Source of the DNA: Nemertoderma westbladi
Taxonomy: Eukaryota > Xenacoelomorpha > Nemertodermatida > Nemertodermatidae
Direction of reading: 5' to 3'
Assembly: GCA_032718475.1 (NCBI GenBank)
Contig: JAUCBJ010001345.1
Location: 1 to 51,354 of the forward strand
Length of the DNA: 51,354 bases
A program made the translations under genes and the position numbers. This document shows positions 29,066 through 42,137 of the stretch, one piece after another. The number at the start of each line of letters is the position of its first letter. The first letter of the stretch is position 1. The notes beneath the pieces were generated by a model. The model was not told where the DNA came from. It saw nothing but the letters and a program-made list of their open reading frames with translations, and ran no database searches.

Positions 29066-30878
29066 TTTTAACAAGGTTGAGAAAGCTAAGGACGATCTTA
29101 AATTGGCCTACAACATCAGCCAGGAAAAGTACATACAGGATAAAACTGAAGCAATTACAACTGCTCACATACAGCAACAATCAAGACTTACCTGGCAAAC
29201 TGTAAATGAGGTATATGGTCGGAAAAGTTGTGCAAAGGGGCGCCTCAAAGCCGATAGTCCTGAAGAACGTGTTGGGAAGTGGAAAAATCACTTCAGCAAC
29301 TTGCTTGGGCAGCCACCAAACATCGAGGTCAGCCCTACAAGGAAAATATATGACAAGACACTACCTATAGAAACAGGGGACTTCACACCTGCCGAACTCC
29401 AAAGAAGCATTAAAAGCATGTCCAATAATAAAGCGAGTGGATTAGATGAAATCCCAGCGGAGGTATGGAAAACCGGAGTGCTAAATAGACCATTATTGAA
29501 TGTTTGCAACCGGATGTTAAAAGGGGAAAAGCCACCACCAATTTGGACTAAAGTCAACTAAAGCCTCTCCCCAAGAAAGGAGACCTCGGCATACCAACAA
29601 ACTATCGTGGGATCTGTCTGCTTGTGGTAGCTGCCAAAATATACAATAAAATGATTCTATATAGGATTAGGCCTCACATAGAGAAACTACTGCGTAAGAG
29701 CCAAAACGGATTTCGACCAAGTAGATCAACAATAGCTCACATACTTGCACTACGGAGACTGACTGATTGAAGGAATTAAGTCAAAGAATCTCCCCGCAGT
29801 CATGACTTTTGTGGACTTCAAGAAGGCATTCGACTCCATCCATAGAGGTAAAATGCTTGAAATCCTAAGAGCTTATGGAATACCAGAAGTAATTGTTGCT
29901 GGCATTGGATTGCTATATTGTGACACAGAAGCGCAGGTACTCTCACCAGATGGTGAAACTGAGTTTTTCTCAATCCTGGCTGGCGTACTGCAAGGTGACA
30001 CATTAGCACCATTACTATTTGTAATTGTGCTGGATTAGGCAATGAGGACGGCCACAAAGGGTGAAGATCTGGGATTCACACTTCAAGAACGCAGAAGTAG
30101 TAGATATCCGGCAACTACAGTCACAGACACCGACTTTGCGGATGACATCGCCCTGCTCTCTAATACGCTAGCAGATGCACAGCTTCTACTAAATAAAGTG
30201 AAGAGGGCTGCTAAGGAGGTTGGATTGCATATAAATGCTACCAAGACCGAATTCATGACCTTTAATGTTGATGGAAACTTGACAACCATTGATAATAATC
30301 AACTAAGGCAGGTCGATGACTTCCAGTATCTTGGATCATGGATAGAGAGTAGCAAAAAGGACATAGAAGTTAGGAAAGCAAAGGCTTGGGTAGCTCTATC
30401 AAAAATGGATACCATCTGGAAATCAGATCTCTCCATGCACCTGAAGACCAAGTTCTTTCGAGCCACAGTGGAAAGTGTATTTTTATACGGGGGTGAGACC
30501 TGGACACTGACTAAATCACTTGAACAACGAATTGATGGTTGCTACACAAGACTACTAAGGGCAGCCCTAAACATCAGCTGGAGACAACACATGACAAACG
30601 CCGAGCTTTATGGTACAATACCACCTGTATCAACCACCCTCCGTGAACGCAGATTAAGATTCAGTGGGCACTGCTGGCGAAGTAAAGACGAGGTCATACC
30701 AGATCTACTTCTCTGGCAACCAACTCATGGAAAGCGTAGTCGTGGACGACCTGCCATAACATATATAGATCAACTTGAAAGGGATACTGAACTTGGGAGA
30801 AACGAAATTGCGACAACTATGGAGAATCGGGAAGCCTGGAAGGATCTCATTTCCACTGTCCGAGTTCGCTCGACCTAG
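29066..30878 (+). pseudogene. LINE reverse transcriptase (RTE-like), frameshifted
   Basis: Plus-strand polymerase of an RTE-like LINE. SGLDEIPAEVWK lies near 29439-29475. After a frame change near 29555 come KPLPKKGDLG, TNYRGICLL and QNGFRPSRST (about 29560-29735). Another change near 29770 gives TFVDFKKAFDSIHRGKML (about 29802-29860) and AGVLQGDTLAPLLF (about 29977-30020). A TAG stop at about 30036-30038 follows VLD. Then TDFADDIALLS (about 30130-30165) carries the catalytic Asp pair, and KEVGLHINATKTEFM follows. The C-terminus contains YGGETWTLTKSLEQRIDG, RRLRFSGHCWRSKDE and KRSRGRPAITYID and ends at about 30876-30878. With two shifts and one stop it is inactive, although the damage is light. 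Confidence 0.88.
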
Positions 30879-30887
30879 TAGTAGTAG
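29066..30887 (+). mobile_element. 5'-truncated LINE inserted in the satellite
   Basis: A 1.8-kb insertion flanked by the 12-bp direct repeat TACCATATGTGA (29054-29065 and 30888-30899), itself satellite sequence, and ending in a (TAG)n tail (30876-30887). Both are hallmarks of target-primed reverse transcription. The insertion therefore postdates the local satellite expansion. The left end lacks the endonuclease, so it is 5'-truncated. The coding part is described separately. Confidence 0.9.
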
Positions 30888-33800
30888 TACCATATGTGAA
30901 GTTAACTAGAAACATACTCGTTACCATATGTGAAGCTAACTAGAAACATATTCGTTACCATATGTGAAGCTAACTAGAAACATCTTATCTACCAACTGTG
31001 AAGCTAACTAGAAACATATTCTCGTTACTATATGTGAAGTTAACTAAAAACATATTCGTTACCATATGTGAAGCTAACTAGAAACATATTCGTTACCATA
31101 TGTGAAGCTAACTAGAAACATATTCGTTACCATATGTGAAGCTAACTAGAAACATATTCGTTACCATATGTGAAGCTAACTAGAAACATATTCGTTACCA
31201 TATGTGAAGCTAACTAGAAACATATTATCTACCAACTGTGAAGCTAACTAGAAACATCTTATCTACCAACTGTGAAGCTAACTAGAAACATCTTATCTAC
31301 CAACAACTGTCAAGTAAACTAGAAACATCTTAGGTACCAACTGTGAAGCTAACTAGAAACATCTTAGCTACCAACAACTGTCATCAAGTAAACTAGAAAC
31401 ATCTTATCTACCAACTGTCAAGTTAACTAGAAACATCTTATCTACCAACTGTGAAGCTAACTAGAAACATCTTATCTACCAACTGTCAAGTTAACTAGAA
31501 ACATCTTATCTACCAACTGTGAAGCTAACTAGAAACATATTTGTTACCATATGTGAAGCTAACTAGAAACATATTCGTTACCATATGTGAAGCTAACTAG
31601 AAACATATTCGTTACCATATGTGAAGCTAACTAGAAACATATTCGTTACCATACATATTCGTTACCATTTGTGAAGCTAACTAGAAACATATTCGTTACC
31701 ATATGTGAAGCTAACTAGAAACATATTCGTTACCATATGTGAAGCTAACTAGAAACATATTCGTTACCATACATATTCGTTACCATTTGTGAAGCTAACT
31801 AGAAACATATTATCTACCAACTGTGAAGCTAACTAGAAACATATTCGTTACCATACATATTCGTTACCATATGTGAAGCTAACTAGAAACATATTCGTTA
31901 CCATATGTGAAGCTAACTAGAAACATATTCGTTACCATATGTGAAGCTAACTAGAAACATATTCGTTACCATACATATTCGTTACCATTTGTGAAGCTAA
32001 CTAGAAACATATTATCTACCAACTGTGAAGCTAACTAGAAACATCTTAGCTACCAACAACTGTCAAGTAAACTAGAAACATCTTATCTACCAACTGTCAA
32101 GTTAACTAGAAACATCTTATCTACCAACAGTGAAGCTAACTAGAAACATCTTAGCTACCAACAACTGTCAAGTAAACTAGAAACATCTTATCTACCAACT
32201 GTCAAGTTAACCAGAAACATCTTATCTACCAACTGTGAAGCTAACTAGAAACATCTTAGCTACCAACAACTGTCAAGTAAACTAGAAACAACTTATCTAC
32301 CAACTGTCAAGTTAACTAGAAACATCTTATCTACCAACTGTAAAGCTAACTAGAAACATCTTAGCTACCAACAACTGTCAAGTTAACTAGAAACATATTA
32401 GCTACCAACAACTGTCAAGTTAACTAGAAACATCTTAGCTACCAACAACTGTCAAGCTAACTAGAAACATCTTAGCTACCAACAACTGTCAAGTTAACTA
32501 GAAACATCTTAGCTACCAACAACTGTCAAGCTAACTAGAAACATCTTATCTACCAACTGTGAAGCCAACTAGAAACATCTTAGCTACCAACGACTGTCAA
32601 GTTAACTAGAAACATCTTAGCTACCAACAACTGTCAAGCTAACTAGAAACACTTTAGCACCAACTTTCAAGCTAACTAGAAACATCTTAGCTACCAACAA
32701 TTTATTGTCAAGCTAACTAGAAACATATTCGTTACCAACAACTGTCAAGCTAACTAGAAACATCTTAGCTACCAACAATTCATTGTCAAGCTAACTTGAA
32801 CCATATTCGTTACCAACAACTGTCAAGCTAACTAGAAACATCTTATCTACCAACTGTCAAGCTAACTACAAACATCTTAGTTACAAACTGTCAAGCTAAC
32901 TAGAAACATATTCGTTACCAACAACTGTCAAGCTAACTAGAAACATCTTAGCTACCAACAATTCATTGTCAAGCTAACTAGAACCATATTCGTTACCAAC
33001 AACTTTCAAGCTAACTAGAAACATATTCGTTACCAATAACTGTCACGCTAACTGGAAACACCTTAGCTACCTACTGGCAAGCTAACTAGAAACATCTTAG
33101 CTACCAACAATTATCATGCTAACTAGAATCATCTTAGCTACCAACAACTCTCAAGTTAACTAGAAACATCTTAGCTACCAACAACTGTCAAGCTAAATAG
33201 AAACATCTTAGCTACCAACAATTTATTGTCAAGCTAACTAGAAACATATTCGTTACCAACAACTGTCAAGCTAACTAGAAACATATTCGTTACCAATAAC
33301 TGTCACGCTAACTGGAAACACCTTAGCTCCCAACTGTCAAGCTAACTAGAAACATCTTAGCTACCAACAATTGTCATGCTAACTAGAATCATCTTAGCTA
33401 CAAACAACTGTCAAGCTAATTAGAAACATCTTAGCTACCAAATGTCAAGCTAACTAGAAACATCTTAGCTACCAACAAATGTCAAGCTAACTAGAAACAT
33501 ATTAGCTACCAACTGTCAAGCTAACTAGAAACATCTTATCTACCAACTGTCAGCTAACTAGAAACATATTAGGTACCAACTGTCAAGCTAACTAGAAACA
33601 TCTTATCTACCAACTGTGAAGCGAACTAGAATCATCTTAGCTACCAACAAATGTCACGCTAACTAGAAACATATTAGCTACCAACTGTCAAGCTAACTAG
33701 AAACATCTTATCTACCAACTGTGAAACTAACTAGAAACATCTTAGCTACCAACAACTGTCAAGTTAACTAGAAACATCTTAGCTACCACCAACTGTCAAG

Positions 33801-36800
33801 TTAACTAGAAACATCTTAGCTACCAACAACTGTCAAGCTAACTAGAAACATCTTAGCTACCAACAATTTATTGTCAAGCTAACTAGAAACATATTCGTTA
33901 CCAACAACTGTCAAGCTAACTATAAACATATTCGTTACCAACAACTGTCAAGCTAACTAGAAACATCTTAGCTACCAACAATTCATTGTCAAGCTAACTA
34001 GAACCATATTCGTTACCAACAACTTTCAAGCTAACTAGAAACATATTCGTTACCAATAACTGTCACGGTAACTGGAAACACCTTAGCTACCAACTGTCAA
34101 GCTAACTAGAAACATCTTAGCTACCAACAATTGTCATGCTAACTAGAATCATCTTAGCTACCAACAATTTATTGTCAAGCTAACTAGAAACATATTCGTT
34201 ACCAACAACTGTCAAGCTAACTAGAAACATCTTAGCTACCAACAATTCATTGTCAAGCTAACTATAACCATATTCGTTACCAACAACTTTCAAGCTAACT
34301 AGAAACATATTCGTTACCAATAACTGTCACACTAACTGGAAACACCTTAGCTACCAACTGTCAAGCTAACTAGAAACATCTTAGCTACCAACAATTTTTA
34401 TGCTAACTAGAATCATCTTATCTACAAACAACTGTCAAGCTAACTAGAAACATCTTAGCTACCAACTGTCAAGCTAACTAGAAACATCTTAGCTACCAAC
34501 AAATGTTAAGCTAACTAGAAACATATTAGCTACCAACTGTCAAGCTAACTAGAAACATCTTATCTACCAACTGTCAAGCTAAATAGAAACATATTAGGTA
34601 CCAACTGTCAAGCTAACTAGAAACATCTTATCTACCAACTGTCAAGCTAACTAGAAACACTTTAGCACCAACTTTCAAGCTAACTAGAAACATCTTAGCT
34701 ACCAACAATTTATTGTCAAGCTAACTAGAAACATATTCGTTACCAACAACTGACAAGCTAACTAGAAACATCTTAGCTCCCAACAATTCATTGTCAAGCT
34801 AACTTGAACCATATTCGTTACCAACAACTGTCAAGCTAACAAGAAACATCTTAGGTACCAACAAATGTCAAGTTAACTAGAAACATCTTAGCTACCAACA
34901 ACTGTCAAGTTAACTAGAAACACTTAGCTACCAACAAATGTCAAGCTAACTAGAAACATCTCAGCTACGAACAATTTATTGTCAAGCTAACTAGAAACAT
35001 ATTCGTTACTAACAACTGTCAAGCTAACTAGAAACATCTTAGCTACCAACTGTCAAGCTAACTAGAAACATATTCGTTACCAACAAACTTCAAGCTAACT
35101 AGAAACATATTCGTTACCAATAACTGTCACGCTAACTGGAAACACCTTAGCTACCAACTGTCAAGCTAACTAGAAACATCTTAGCTACCAACAATTGTCA
35201 TGCTAACTAGAATATCTTAGCTACCAACAATTTATTCTCAAGCTAACTAGAAACATATTCGTTACCAATAACTGTCACGCTAACTGGAAACACCTTAGCT
35301 ATCAACTGTCAAGCTAACTAGAAACATCTGAGCTACCAACAAATGTCAAGCTAACTAGAAACATATTAGCTACCAACTGTCAAGCTAACTAGAAACATAT
35401 TATCTACCAACTGTCAAGCTAACTAGAAACATATTAGGTACCAACTGTCAAGCTAACTAGAAACATCTTAACTGTCAAGCTAACTAGAAACATATTAGCT
35501 ACCAACTGTCAAGCTAACTAGAAACATATTATCTACCAACTGTCAAGCTAACTAGAAACATATTAGGTACCAACTGTCAAGCTAACTAGAAACATCTTAA
35601 CTGTCAAGCTAACTAGAAACACTTTAGCACCAACTTTCAAGCTAACTAGAAACATCTTAGCTACCAACAATTTATTGTCAAGCTAACTAGAAACATATTC
35701 GTTACCAACAACTGTCAAGCTAACTAGAAACATCTTAGCTACCAACAATTCATTGTCAAGCTAACTTGAACCATATTCGTTACCAACAACTGTCAAGCTA
35801 ACTAGAAACATCTTATCTACCAACTGTAAAGCTAACTACAAACATCTTAGTTACAAACTGTCAAGCTAACTAGAAACATATTCGTTACCAACAACTGTCA
35901 AGCTAACTAGAAACATCTTAGCTACCAACAATTCATTGTCAAGCTAACTTGAACCATATTCGTTACCAACAACTGTCAAGCTAACTAGAAACATCTTATC
36001 TACCAACTGTCAAGCTAACTACAAACATCTTAGTTACAAACTGTCAAGCTAACTAGAAACATATTATCTACCAACTGTCAAGTTAACTAGAGACATCGTA
36101 TCTACCAACAGTCAAGCTAACTAGAAACATATTCGTTACCAACAACTGTCAAGCTAACTAGAAACATCTTAGCTACTAACAGTCAAGCTAACTAGAAACA
36201 TCTTAGCTACCAACTGTCAAGCTAACTAGAAACATCTTAGCTACCAACAACTGTCAAGCTAACTAGAAACATATTAGCTACCAACTGTCAAGCTAACTAG
36301 AAACATCTTATCTACCAACTGTCAAGCTAACTAGAAACATATTAGGTACCAACTGTCAAGCTAACTAGAAACATCTTATCTACCAACTGTCAAGCTAACT
36401 AGAAACATCTTATCTACCAACTTTCAAGCTAACTAGAAACATCTTAGCTACCAACAGTTATTGTCAAGCTAACTAGAAACATATTCGTTACCAACAACTG
36501 TCAAGCTAACTAGAAACATATTAGCTACCAACAAATGTCAAGCAGAAACATCTTAGCTACCAACAAATGTCAAGCTAACTAGAAACATCTTAGCTACCAA
36601 CAACTGTCAAGCTAACTAGAAACATCTTAGCTTCGAACTGTCAAGCTAACTAGAAACATATTCGTTACCAACAACTGTCAAGCTAACTAGAAACATTTTA
36701 GCTACCAACCAATGTCAAGCTAACTAGAAACATATTCGTTACCAACAACTGTCAAGCTAACTAGAAACATCTTAGCTACCAACAAATGTCAAGCTAACTA

Positions 36801-37303
36801 GAAACATCTTAGCTACCAACAAATGTCAAGCTAACTAGAAACATTTTAGCTACCAACTGTCAAGCTAACTAGAAACATCTTAGCTACCAACAAATGTCAA
36901 GCAGAAACATCTTAGCTACCAACAAATGTCAAGCTAACTAGAAACATCTTAGCTACCAACAACTGTCAAACTAACTAGAAACATCTTAGCTTCGAACTGT
37001 CAAGCTAACTAGAAACATCTTAGCTTCGAACTGTCAAGCGAACTAGAAACATATTCGTTACCAACAACTGTCAAGCTAACTAGAAATATCTTAGCTACCA
37101 ACAAATGTCAAGCTAACTAGAAACATATTCGTTACCAACAACTGTCAAGCTAACTAGAAACATCTTAGCTACCAACAAATGTCAAGCTAACTAGAAACAT
37201 CTTAGCTACCAACAAATGTCAAGCTAACTAGAAACATTTTAGCTACCAACTGTCAAGCTAACTAGAAACATCTTAGCTACCAACTGTCAAGCTAACTAGA
37301 AAC
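30888..37303. repeat. 34/37-bp satellite, right block
   Basis: Continues the array interrupted at 29065. Composition shifts along the block. A-type and B-type 34-mers prevail near 31 kb. Beyond about 32 kb the 37-bp form with CTTAGCTACCAACAACTGTC dominates, with more divergent derivatives carrying AATTTATTGTC or AATTCATTGTC insertions, and shorter and mutated units near the right end. Small partial duplications (CATACATATTCGTTACC) occur near 31650-31990. The array ends abruptly at ACTAGAAACTTCATAGG. Confidence 0.95.
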
Positions 37304-37446
37304 TTCATAGGATGGCAAGAGTTTTGTTTGCATATATATATATTAATAAGTTCTTAAGATATTTTTCATGGCAAAAATAGAAATTTAAATTTCCCGCCAA
37401 TTTTATTCAGATTTTTCTGAAAAAAAGGGTAGCATTTTTCTAAACC
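37304..37446. other. AT-rich intron DNA
   Basis: No genes. Possibly includes a diverged outer part of the foldback element (TTTTATTCAGATTTTT near 37400-37420, matched in reverse near 37770-37785). Confidence 0.4.
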
Positions 37447-37737
37447 TATCTACTCCGTCATTTTTCAATAATTACTTTTAAATTTTCAGTGAATGTTGTT
37501 GACATATTGACCAATAAAACTTGTAGACAGAATTTTCAAATTTTCATCAGATGTGTAATATAAACTAAAAAATAAAATATACTTTATTACGGGCCGATAC
37601 CTTTTCACATTATCGGCCCAAAACATAACCTACACTAATAATTTCAAAATTCTCTCTACAAGTTTTGTTATTCAATATGTCAAGACCATTCGTTTCAAAG
37701 TTTCAACCGAATTGAATAAAAAATGACGTAGTAGATC
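37447..37737. mobile_element. Foldback / MITE-like inverted repeat
   Basis: Two imperfect inverted arms of about 95 bases. The left arm is 37447-37542, with CTACTCCGTCATTTTT and GACATATTGA plus AACTTGTAGACAGAATTTT. The right arm is 37641-37737, whose reverse complement has CTACTACGTCATTTTTT and GACATATTGA plus AACTTGTAGAGAGAATTTT. Between them, at 37591-37619, lies a perfect 8-bp hairpin GGGCCGAT/ATCGGCCC with a 13-base loop. There is no coding capacity. It may be a non-autonomous transposon, but no target duplication is confidently seen. Confidence 0.7.
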
Positions 37738-37884
37738 GATTTTGCGTGAAGCAAAAATCGAGAAAAAATATTCTGAGTAAAATGCGTTTAAAGTTTGAAC
37801 CTTCCCGCGTAAATTGTCAGTCTCTGACTGCCGATATGAATTAATTAAAATAGTCATTTATGAATGATTTTAAGGAAGCAGGCA
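37738..37884. other. AT-rich intron DNA right of the foldback element
   Basis: No gene. It contains a short palindrome-like GATTTTTGCTTC/GAAGCAAAAATC arrangement near 37737-37760. The rest is unremarkable. Confidence 0.4.
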
Positions 37885-38175
37885 GCTGAAATTTTCACTA
37901 TGGGGGTTTTCGGAGTCGCTGATTTCAATTCTGATGTCAGTTTTCAAATTTGGACAAATCAACTCTGTCTGTCTGGCTGTCTGTAGGAATGTCTATCTGT
38001 CTGTTGGTTTGTCCGTCAAAATATATAAAAACACGCGAAATATCTAAAAGTTTCGCTATGGGGGTTTTCTATGTCGCGATTTCATTTCCGATGTCAGTTT
38101 TGATTTTTGGTTTAATTTTGTCTGTCTATCTGTCAGTTTGGCTGTCTATCGGTGTCTGTCTTGTCGGTCTTTTTG
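37885..38175. repeat. Duplicated 160-bp segment with CTGT-rich tract
   Basis: Two diverged direct copies (about 37890-38030 and 38050-38190). Each has CTATGGGGGTTTTC, then GATTTCA and GATGTCAGTTTT, then a TGTCTGTCTGGCTGTCT-like low-complexity tract. No coding content is supported. Confidence 0.7.
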
Positions 38176-38454
38176 TCTGTTCGAAATGGTCCATGCTTAA
38201 AACTTCGTTTCAAAACACTCTTTTTTTCCCGAATAGATCTCGAGATAATCTATTTTTTCTCGAATATAATTTATAAAATTTGTCAAGCATTTAACAGTAT
38301 TGGTATAGAGCCGCACCATCTGGTAATTCCCCTCCCTCTGTTGTACTTGGGAAAGTGCATTGTTAAAAGGGAGAGGAAGATATCATTGTAAACTTCTACA
38401 TGCTATTTCGATCATTGCTGGTATAAACAGTGTAAATTTTACAAAGACCTCAGT
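38176..38454. other. Intron DNA before the 30-bp satellite
   Basis: No gene recognised. AT-rich, with TATTTTTTCTCGAATATAATTTATAA-like content (stated here only as a description of composition). Confidence 0.4.
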
Positions 38455-39628
38455 GTTTGAGACAGTTTGGGACCACACAAAGATAAAGGACAATTGGGGA
38501 CAAACAAACAGTGTTTGGGACAGTTTGGGACAAACAAACAGTCTTTTTGACAGTTTGGGACAAACAAACAGTGTTTGTGACAGTTTGGGACAAACAAACA
38601 GTGTTTGTGACAATTTGGGAAAAACAAACAGTGTTTGGGACAGTTTGGGACAAACAAACAGTGTTTGTGACAGTTTGGAACAACACAAAGAGAAAGGACA
38701 ATTTGGAACAAACAAACAGTGTTTGGGACAGTTTGGGACAAACAAACAGTCTTTTTGACAGTTTGGGACAAACAAACAGTGTTTGTGACAGTTTGGGACA
38801 AACAAACAGTGTTTGTGACAATTTGGGACAAACAAACAGTGTTTGGGACCGTTTGGGACAAACGAGCAGTGTTTGTGACAGTTTGGGACAACACAAAGAT
38901 AAAGGACAATTGGGGACAAACAAACAGTGTTTGGGACAGTTTGGGACAAACAAACAGTGTTTGGGACAGTTTGGGACAACACAAAGAGAAAGGACAATTT
39001 GGGACAACAAACAGTGTTTTGGACAGTTTGGGACAAACAAACAGTGTTTGTGACAGTTTGCGACAAACAAACAGTGTTTGTGACAGTTTGGGACAAACAA
39101 ACAGTGTTTGTGACAGTTTGGGATAAACAAACAGTGTTTGGGACAGTTTGGGACAAACAAACAGTGTTTGTGACAGTTTGGAACAACACAAAGATAAAGG
39201 ACAATTGGGGACAAACAAACAGTGTTTGGGACAGTTTGGGACAAACAAACAGTGTTTGGGACAGTTTGGGACAACACAAAGAGAAAGGACAATTTGGGAC
39301 AACAAACAGTGTTTTGGACAGTTTGGGACAAACAAACAGTGTTTGTGACAGTTTGCGACAAACAAACAGTGTTTGTGACAGTTTGGGACAAACAAACAGT
39401 GTTTGTGACAGTTTGGGATAAACAAACAGTGTTTGGGACAGTTTGGGACAAACAAACAGTGTTTGTGACAGTTTGGAACAACACAAAGAGAAAGGACAAT
39501 TTGGGACAAACAAACAGTGTTTGGGACAGTTTGGGACAACACAAAGAGAAAGGACAATTTGGGACAAACAAACAGTATTTGTGACAGTTTGGGACAAACA
39601 AACAGTGTTTGTGACTGTTTGGGACAAC

Positions 39629-39977
39629 TACTAGGATCGGCATGCTGTATTGCAGCTGCATTTTTAAGAATGCTGTGCCGGCTTATCGACAAAACTGCAC
39701 CGCCACAACTCCCTATCACCCATGACATTTGCTAGATCATCCGCATCTTCAAGGCCAGTGTCCTTTAAGATGCGTCTCAAGAAAGTCATGGGCTGTCCAC
39801 CATGTTTATTCATTCCATGAGGCTGCCAAAGTACAAGATTATGCACTGGCTGGTCCTCACGGCGAAAGCAATGTCCTGCAAAGCGGAGGCGATTTTGTTC
39901 TAGTGTCAAGCTTGAGGGAACCAATGAGACACCTCCAATGTTATATAGTGTCTGGTTGGAGATGTGTGCATTGTACT
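39629..39977 (-). pseudogene. Captured LINE 3' end, copy 1
   Basis: The C-terminus of a LINE polymerase on the minus strand (LTLEQNRLRFAGHCFRRED, then GGQPMTFLRRILKDTGLED, then a stop at 39664-39666) and its 3' tail CGATCCTAGTAG. It is flanked by the satellite-derived 13-mer TGTTTGGGACAAC at 39616-39628 and, with one mismatch, at 39978-39990, a likely target duplication. Confidence 0.85.
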
Positions 39978-41787
39978 TGTTTGAGACAACACAAAGAGAA
40001 AGGACAATTTGGGACAAACAAACAGTGTTTGTGCCAGTTTGGGACAAACAAACAGTGTTTGTGACAGTTTGCGACAAACAAACAGTGTTTGTGACAATTT
40101 GGGACAAACAAACAGTGTTTGTGACAGTTTGCGACAAACAAACAGTGTTTGTGACAGTTTGGGATAAACAAACAGTGTTTGTGCCAGTTTGGGACAAACA
40201 AACAGTGTTTGTGACAGTTTCGGCTAAACAAACAGTGTTTGTGACAATTTGGGACAAACAAACAGTGTTTGCGACAGTTTGGGATAAACAAACAGTGTTT
40301 GTGCCAGTTTGGGACAAACAAACAGTGTTTGTGACAGTTTGGGACAAACAAACAGTGTTTATGACAGTTTGGGACAAACAAACAGTGTTTGTGACAGTTT
40401 GGGACAAACAAACAGTGTTTATGACAGTTTGGGACAAACAAACAGTGTTTGTGACAGTTTGGGACAAACAAACAGTGTTTGTGACAGTTTGGGACAAACA
40501 AACAGTGTTTATGACAGTTTGGGACAAACAAACAGTGTTTGTGACAATTTGGGACAAACAAACAGTGTTTATGACAGTTTGCGTCAAACAAACAGTGTTT
40601 GTGACAGTTTGGGATAAACAAACAGTGTTTGTGCCAGTTTGGGACAAACAAACAGTGTTTGTGACAGTTTGGGACAAACAAACAGTGTTTGTGCCAGTTT
40701 GGGACAAACAAACAGTGTTTGTGACAGTTTGGGACAAACAAACAGTGTTTATGACAGTTTGGGACAAACAAACAGTGTTTGTGACAGTTTGCGACAAACA
40801 AACAGTGTTTGTGACAGTTTGGGATAAACAAACAGTGTTTGTGCCAGTTTGGGACAAACAAACAGTGTTTGTGACAGTTTGGGATAAACAAACAGTGTTT
40901 GTGACAATTTGGGACAAACAAACAGTGTTTGCGACAATTTGGGACAACACAAAGATAAAGAACAATTTGGGACAAACAAAGAGTTTTTGGGACAGTTTGG
41001 GACAAACAAACATGTTTGGGACAGTTTGGAATAAACAAACAGTGTTTGTGACAGTTTGGGACAAACAAACAGTGTTTGTGACAGTTTGGGATAAACAAAC
41101 AGTGTTTGTGACAATTTGGGACAAACAAACAGTGTTTGTGACAGTTTGAGACAACACAAAGATAAAGGACAATTTGGGACAAACAAACAGTTTTTTGGAC
41201 AGTTTGGGACAAACAAACAGTGTCTGGGACAGTTTGGGATATCACAAAGAGAAAATACAACTTGGGACAAACGAACAGTGTTTGGGACAAACGAACAGTG
41301 TTTGGGACAAACAAACAGTGTTTATGACAGTTTGGGACAAACAAACAGTGTTTGAGACAGTTTGGGACAAACGAACAGAGTTTGGGACAAACGAACAGTG
41401 TTTGGGACAAACAAACAGTGTTTTGGGACAAACAAACAGTGTTTGGGACAGTTTGGGACAAACGAGCAGTGTTTGTGACAGTTGGGGACAACACAAAGAT
41501 AAAGGACAATTGGGGACAAACAAACAGTGTTTGGGACAGTTTGGGACAAACAAACAGTGTTTGGGACAGTTTGGGACAAACAAACAGTGTTTGGGACAGT
41601 TTGGGACAACACAAAGAGAAAGGACAATTTGGGACAACAAACAGTGTTTTGGACAGTTTGGGACAAACAAACAGTGTTTGTGACAGTTTGCGACAAACAA
41701 ACAGTGTTTGTGACAGTTTGGGACAAACAAACAGTGTTTGGGACAGTTTGGGACAAACAAACAGTGTTTGTGACTGTTTGGGACAAC

Positions 41788-42137
41788 TACTAGGATCGGC
41801 ATGCTGTATTGCAGCTGCATTTTTAAGAATGCTGTGCCGGCTTATCGACAAAACTGCACCGCCACAACTCCCTATCACCCATGACATTTGCTAGATCATC
41901 CGCATCTTCAAGGCCAGTGTCCTTTAAGATGCGTCTCAAGAAAGTCATGGGCTGTCCACCATGTTTACTCATTCCATGAGGCTGCCAAAGTACAAGATTA
42001 TGCACTGGCTGGTCCTCACGGCGAAAGCAATGTCCTGCAAAGCGGAGGCGCTTTTTGTTCTAGTGTCAAGCTTGAGGAAACCAATGAGACACCTCCAATG
42101 TTATATAGTGTCTGGTTGGAGATGTGTGCATTGTACT
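41788..42137 (-). pseudogene. Captured LINE 3' end, copy 2
   Basis: Nearly identical to copy 1, with the same 5' truncation point and the same mismatch in the right flanking 13-mer (42138-42150). A one-base indel near 42050-42056 shifts the frame. The shared breakpoint shows it arose by duplication with the surrounding satellite, not by a new insertion. Confidence 0.85.

Noticed and set aside
25510-37303. CRISPR array
   Set aside because: Units are directly adjacent variants of one sequence without unique spacers, the DNA is eukaryotic, and no cas genes are present.
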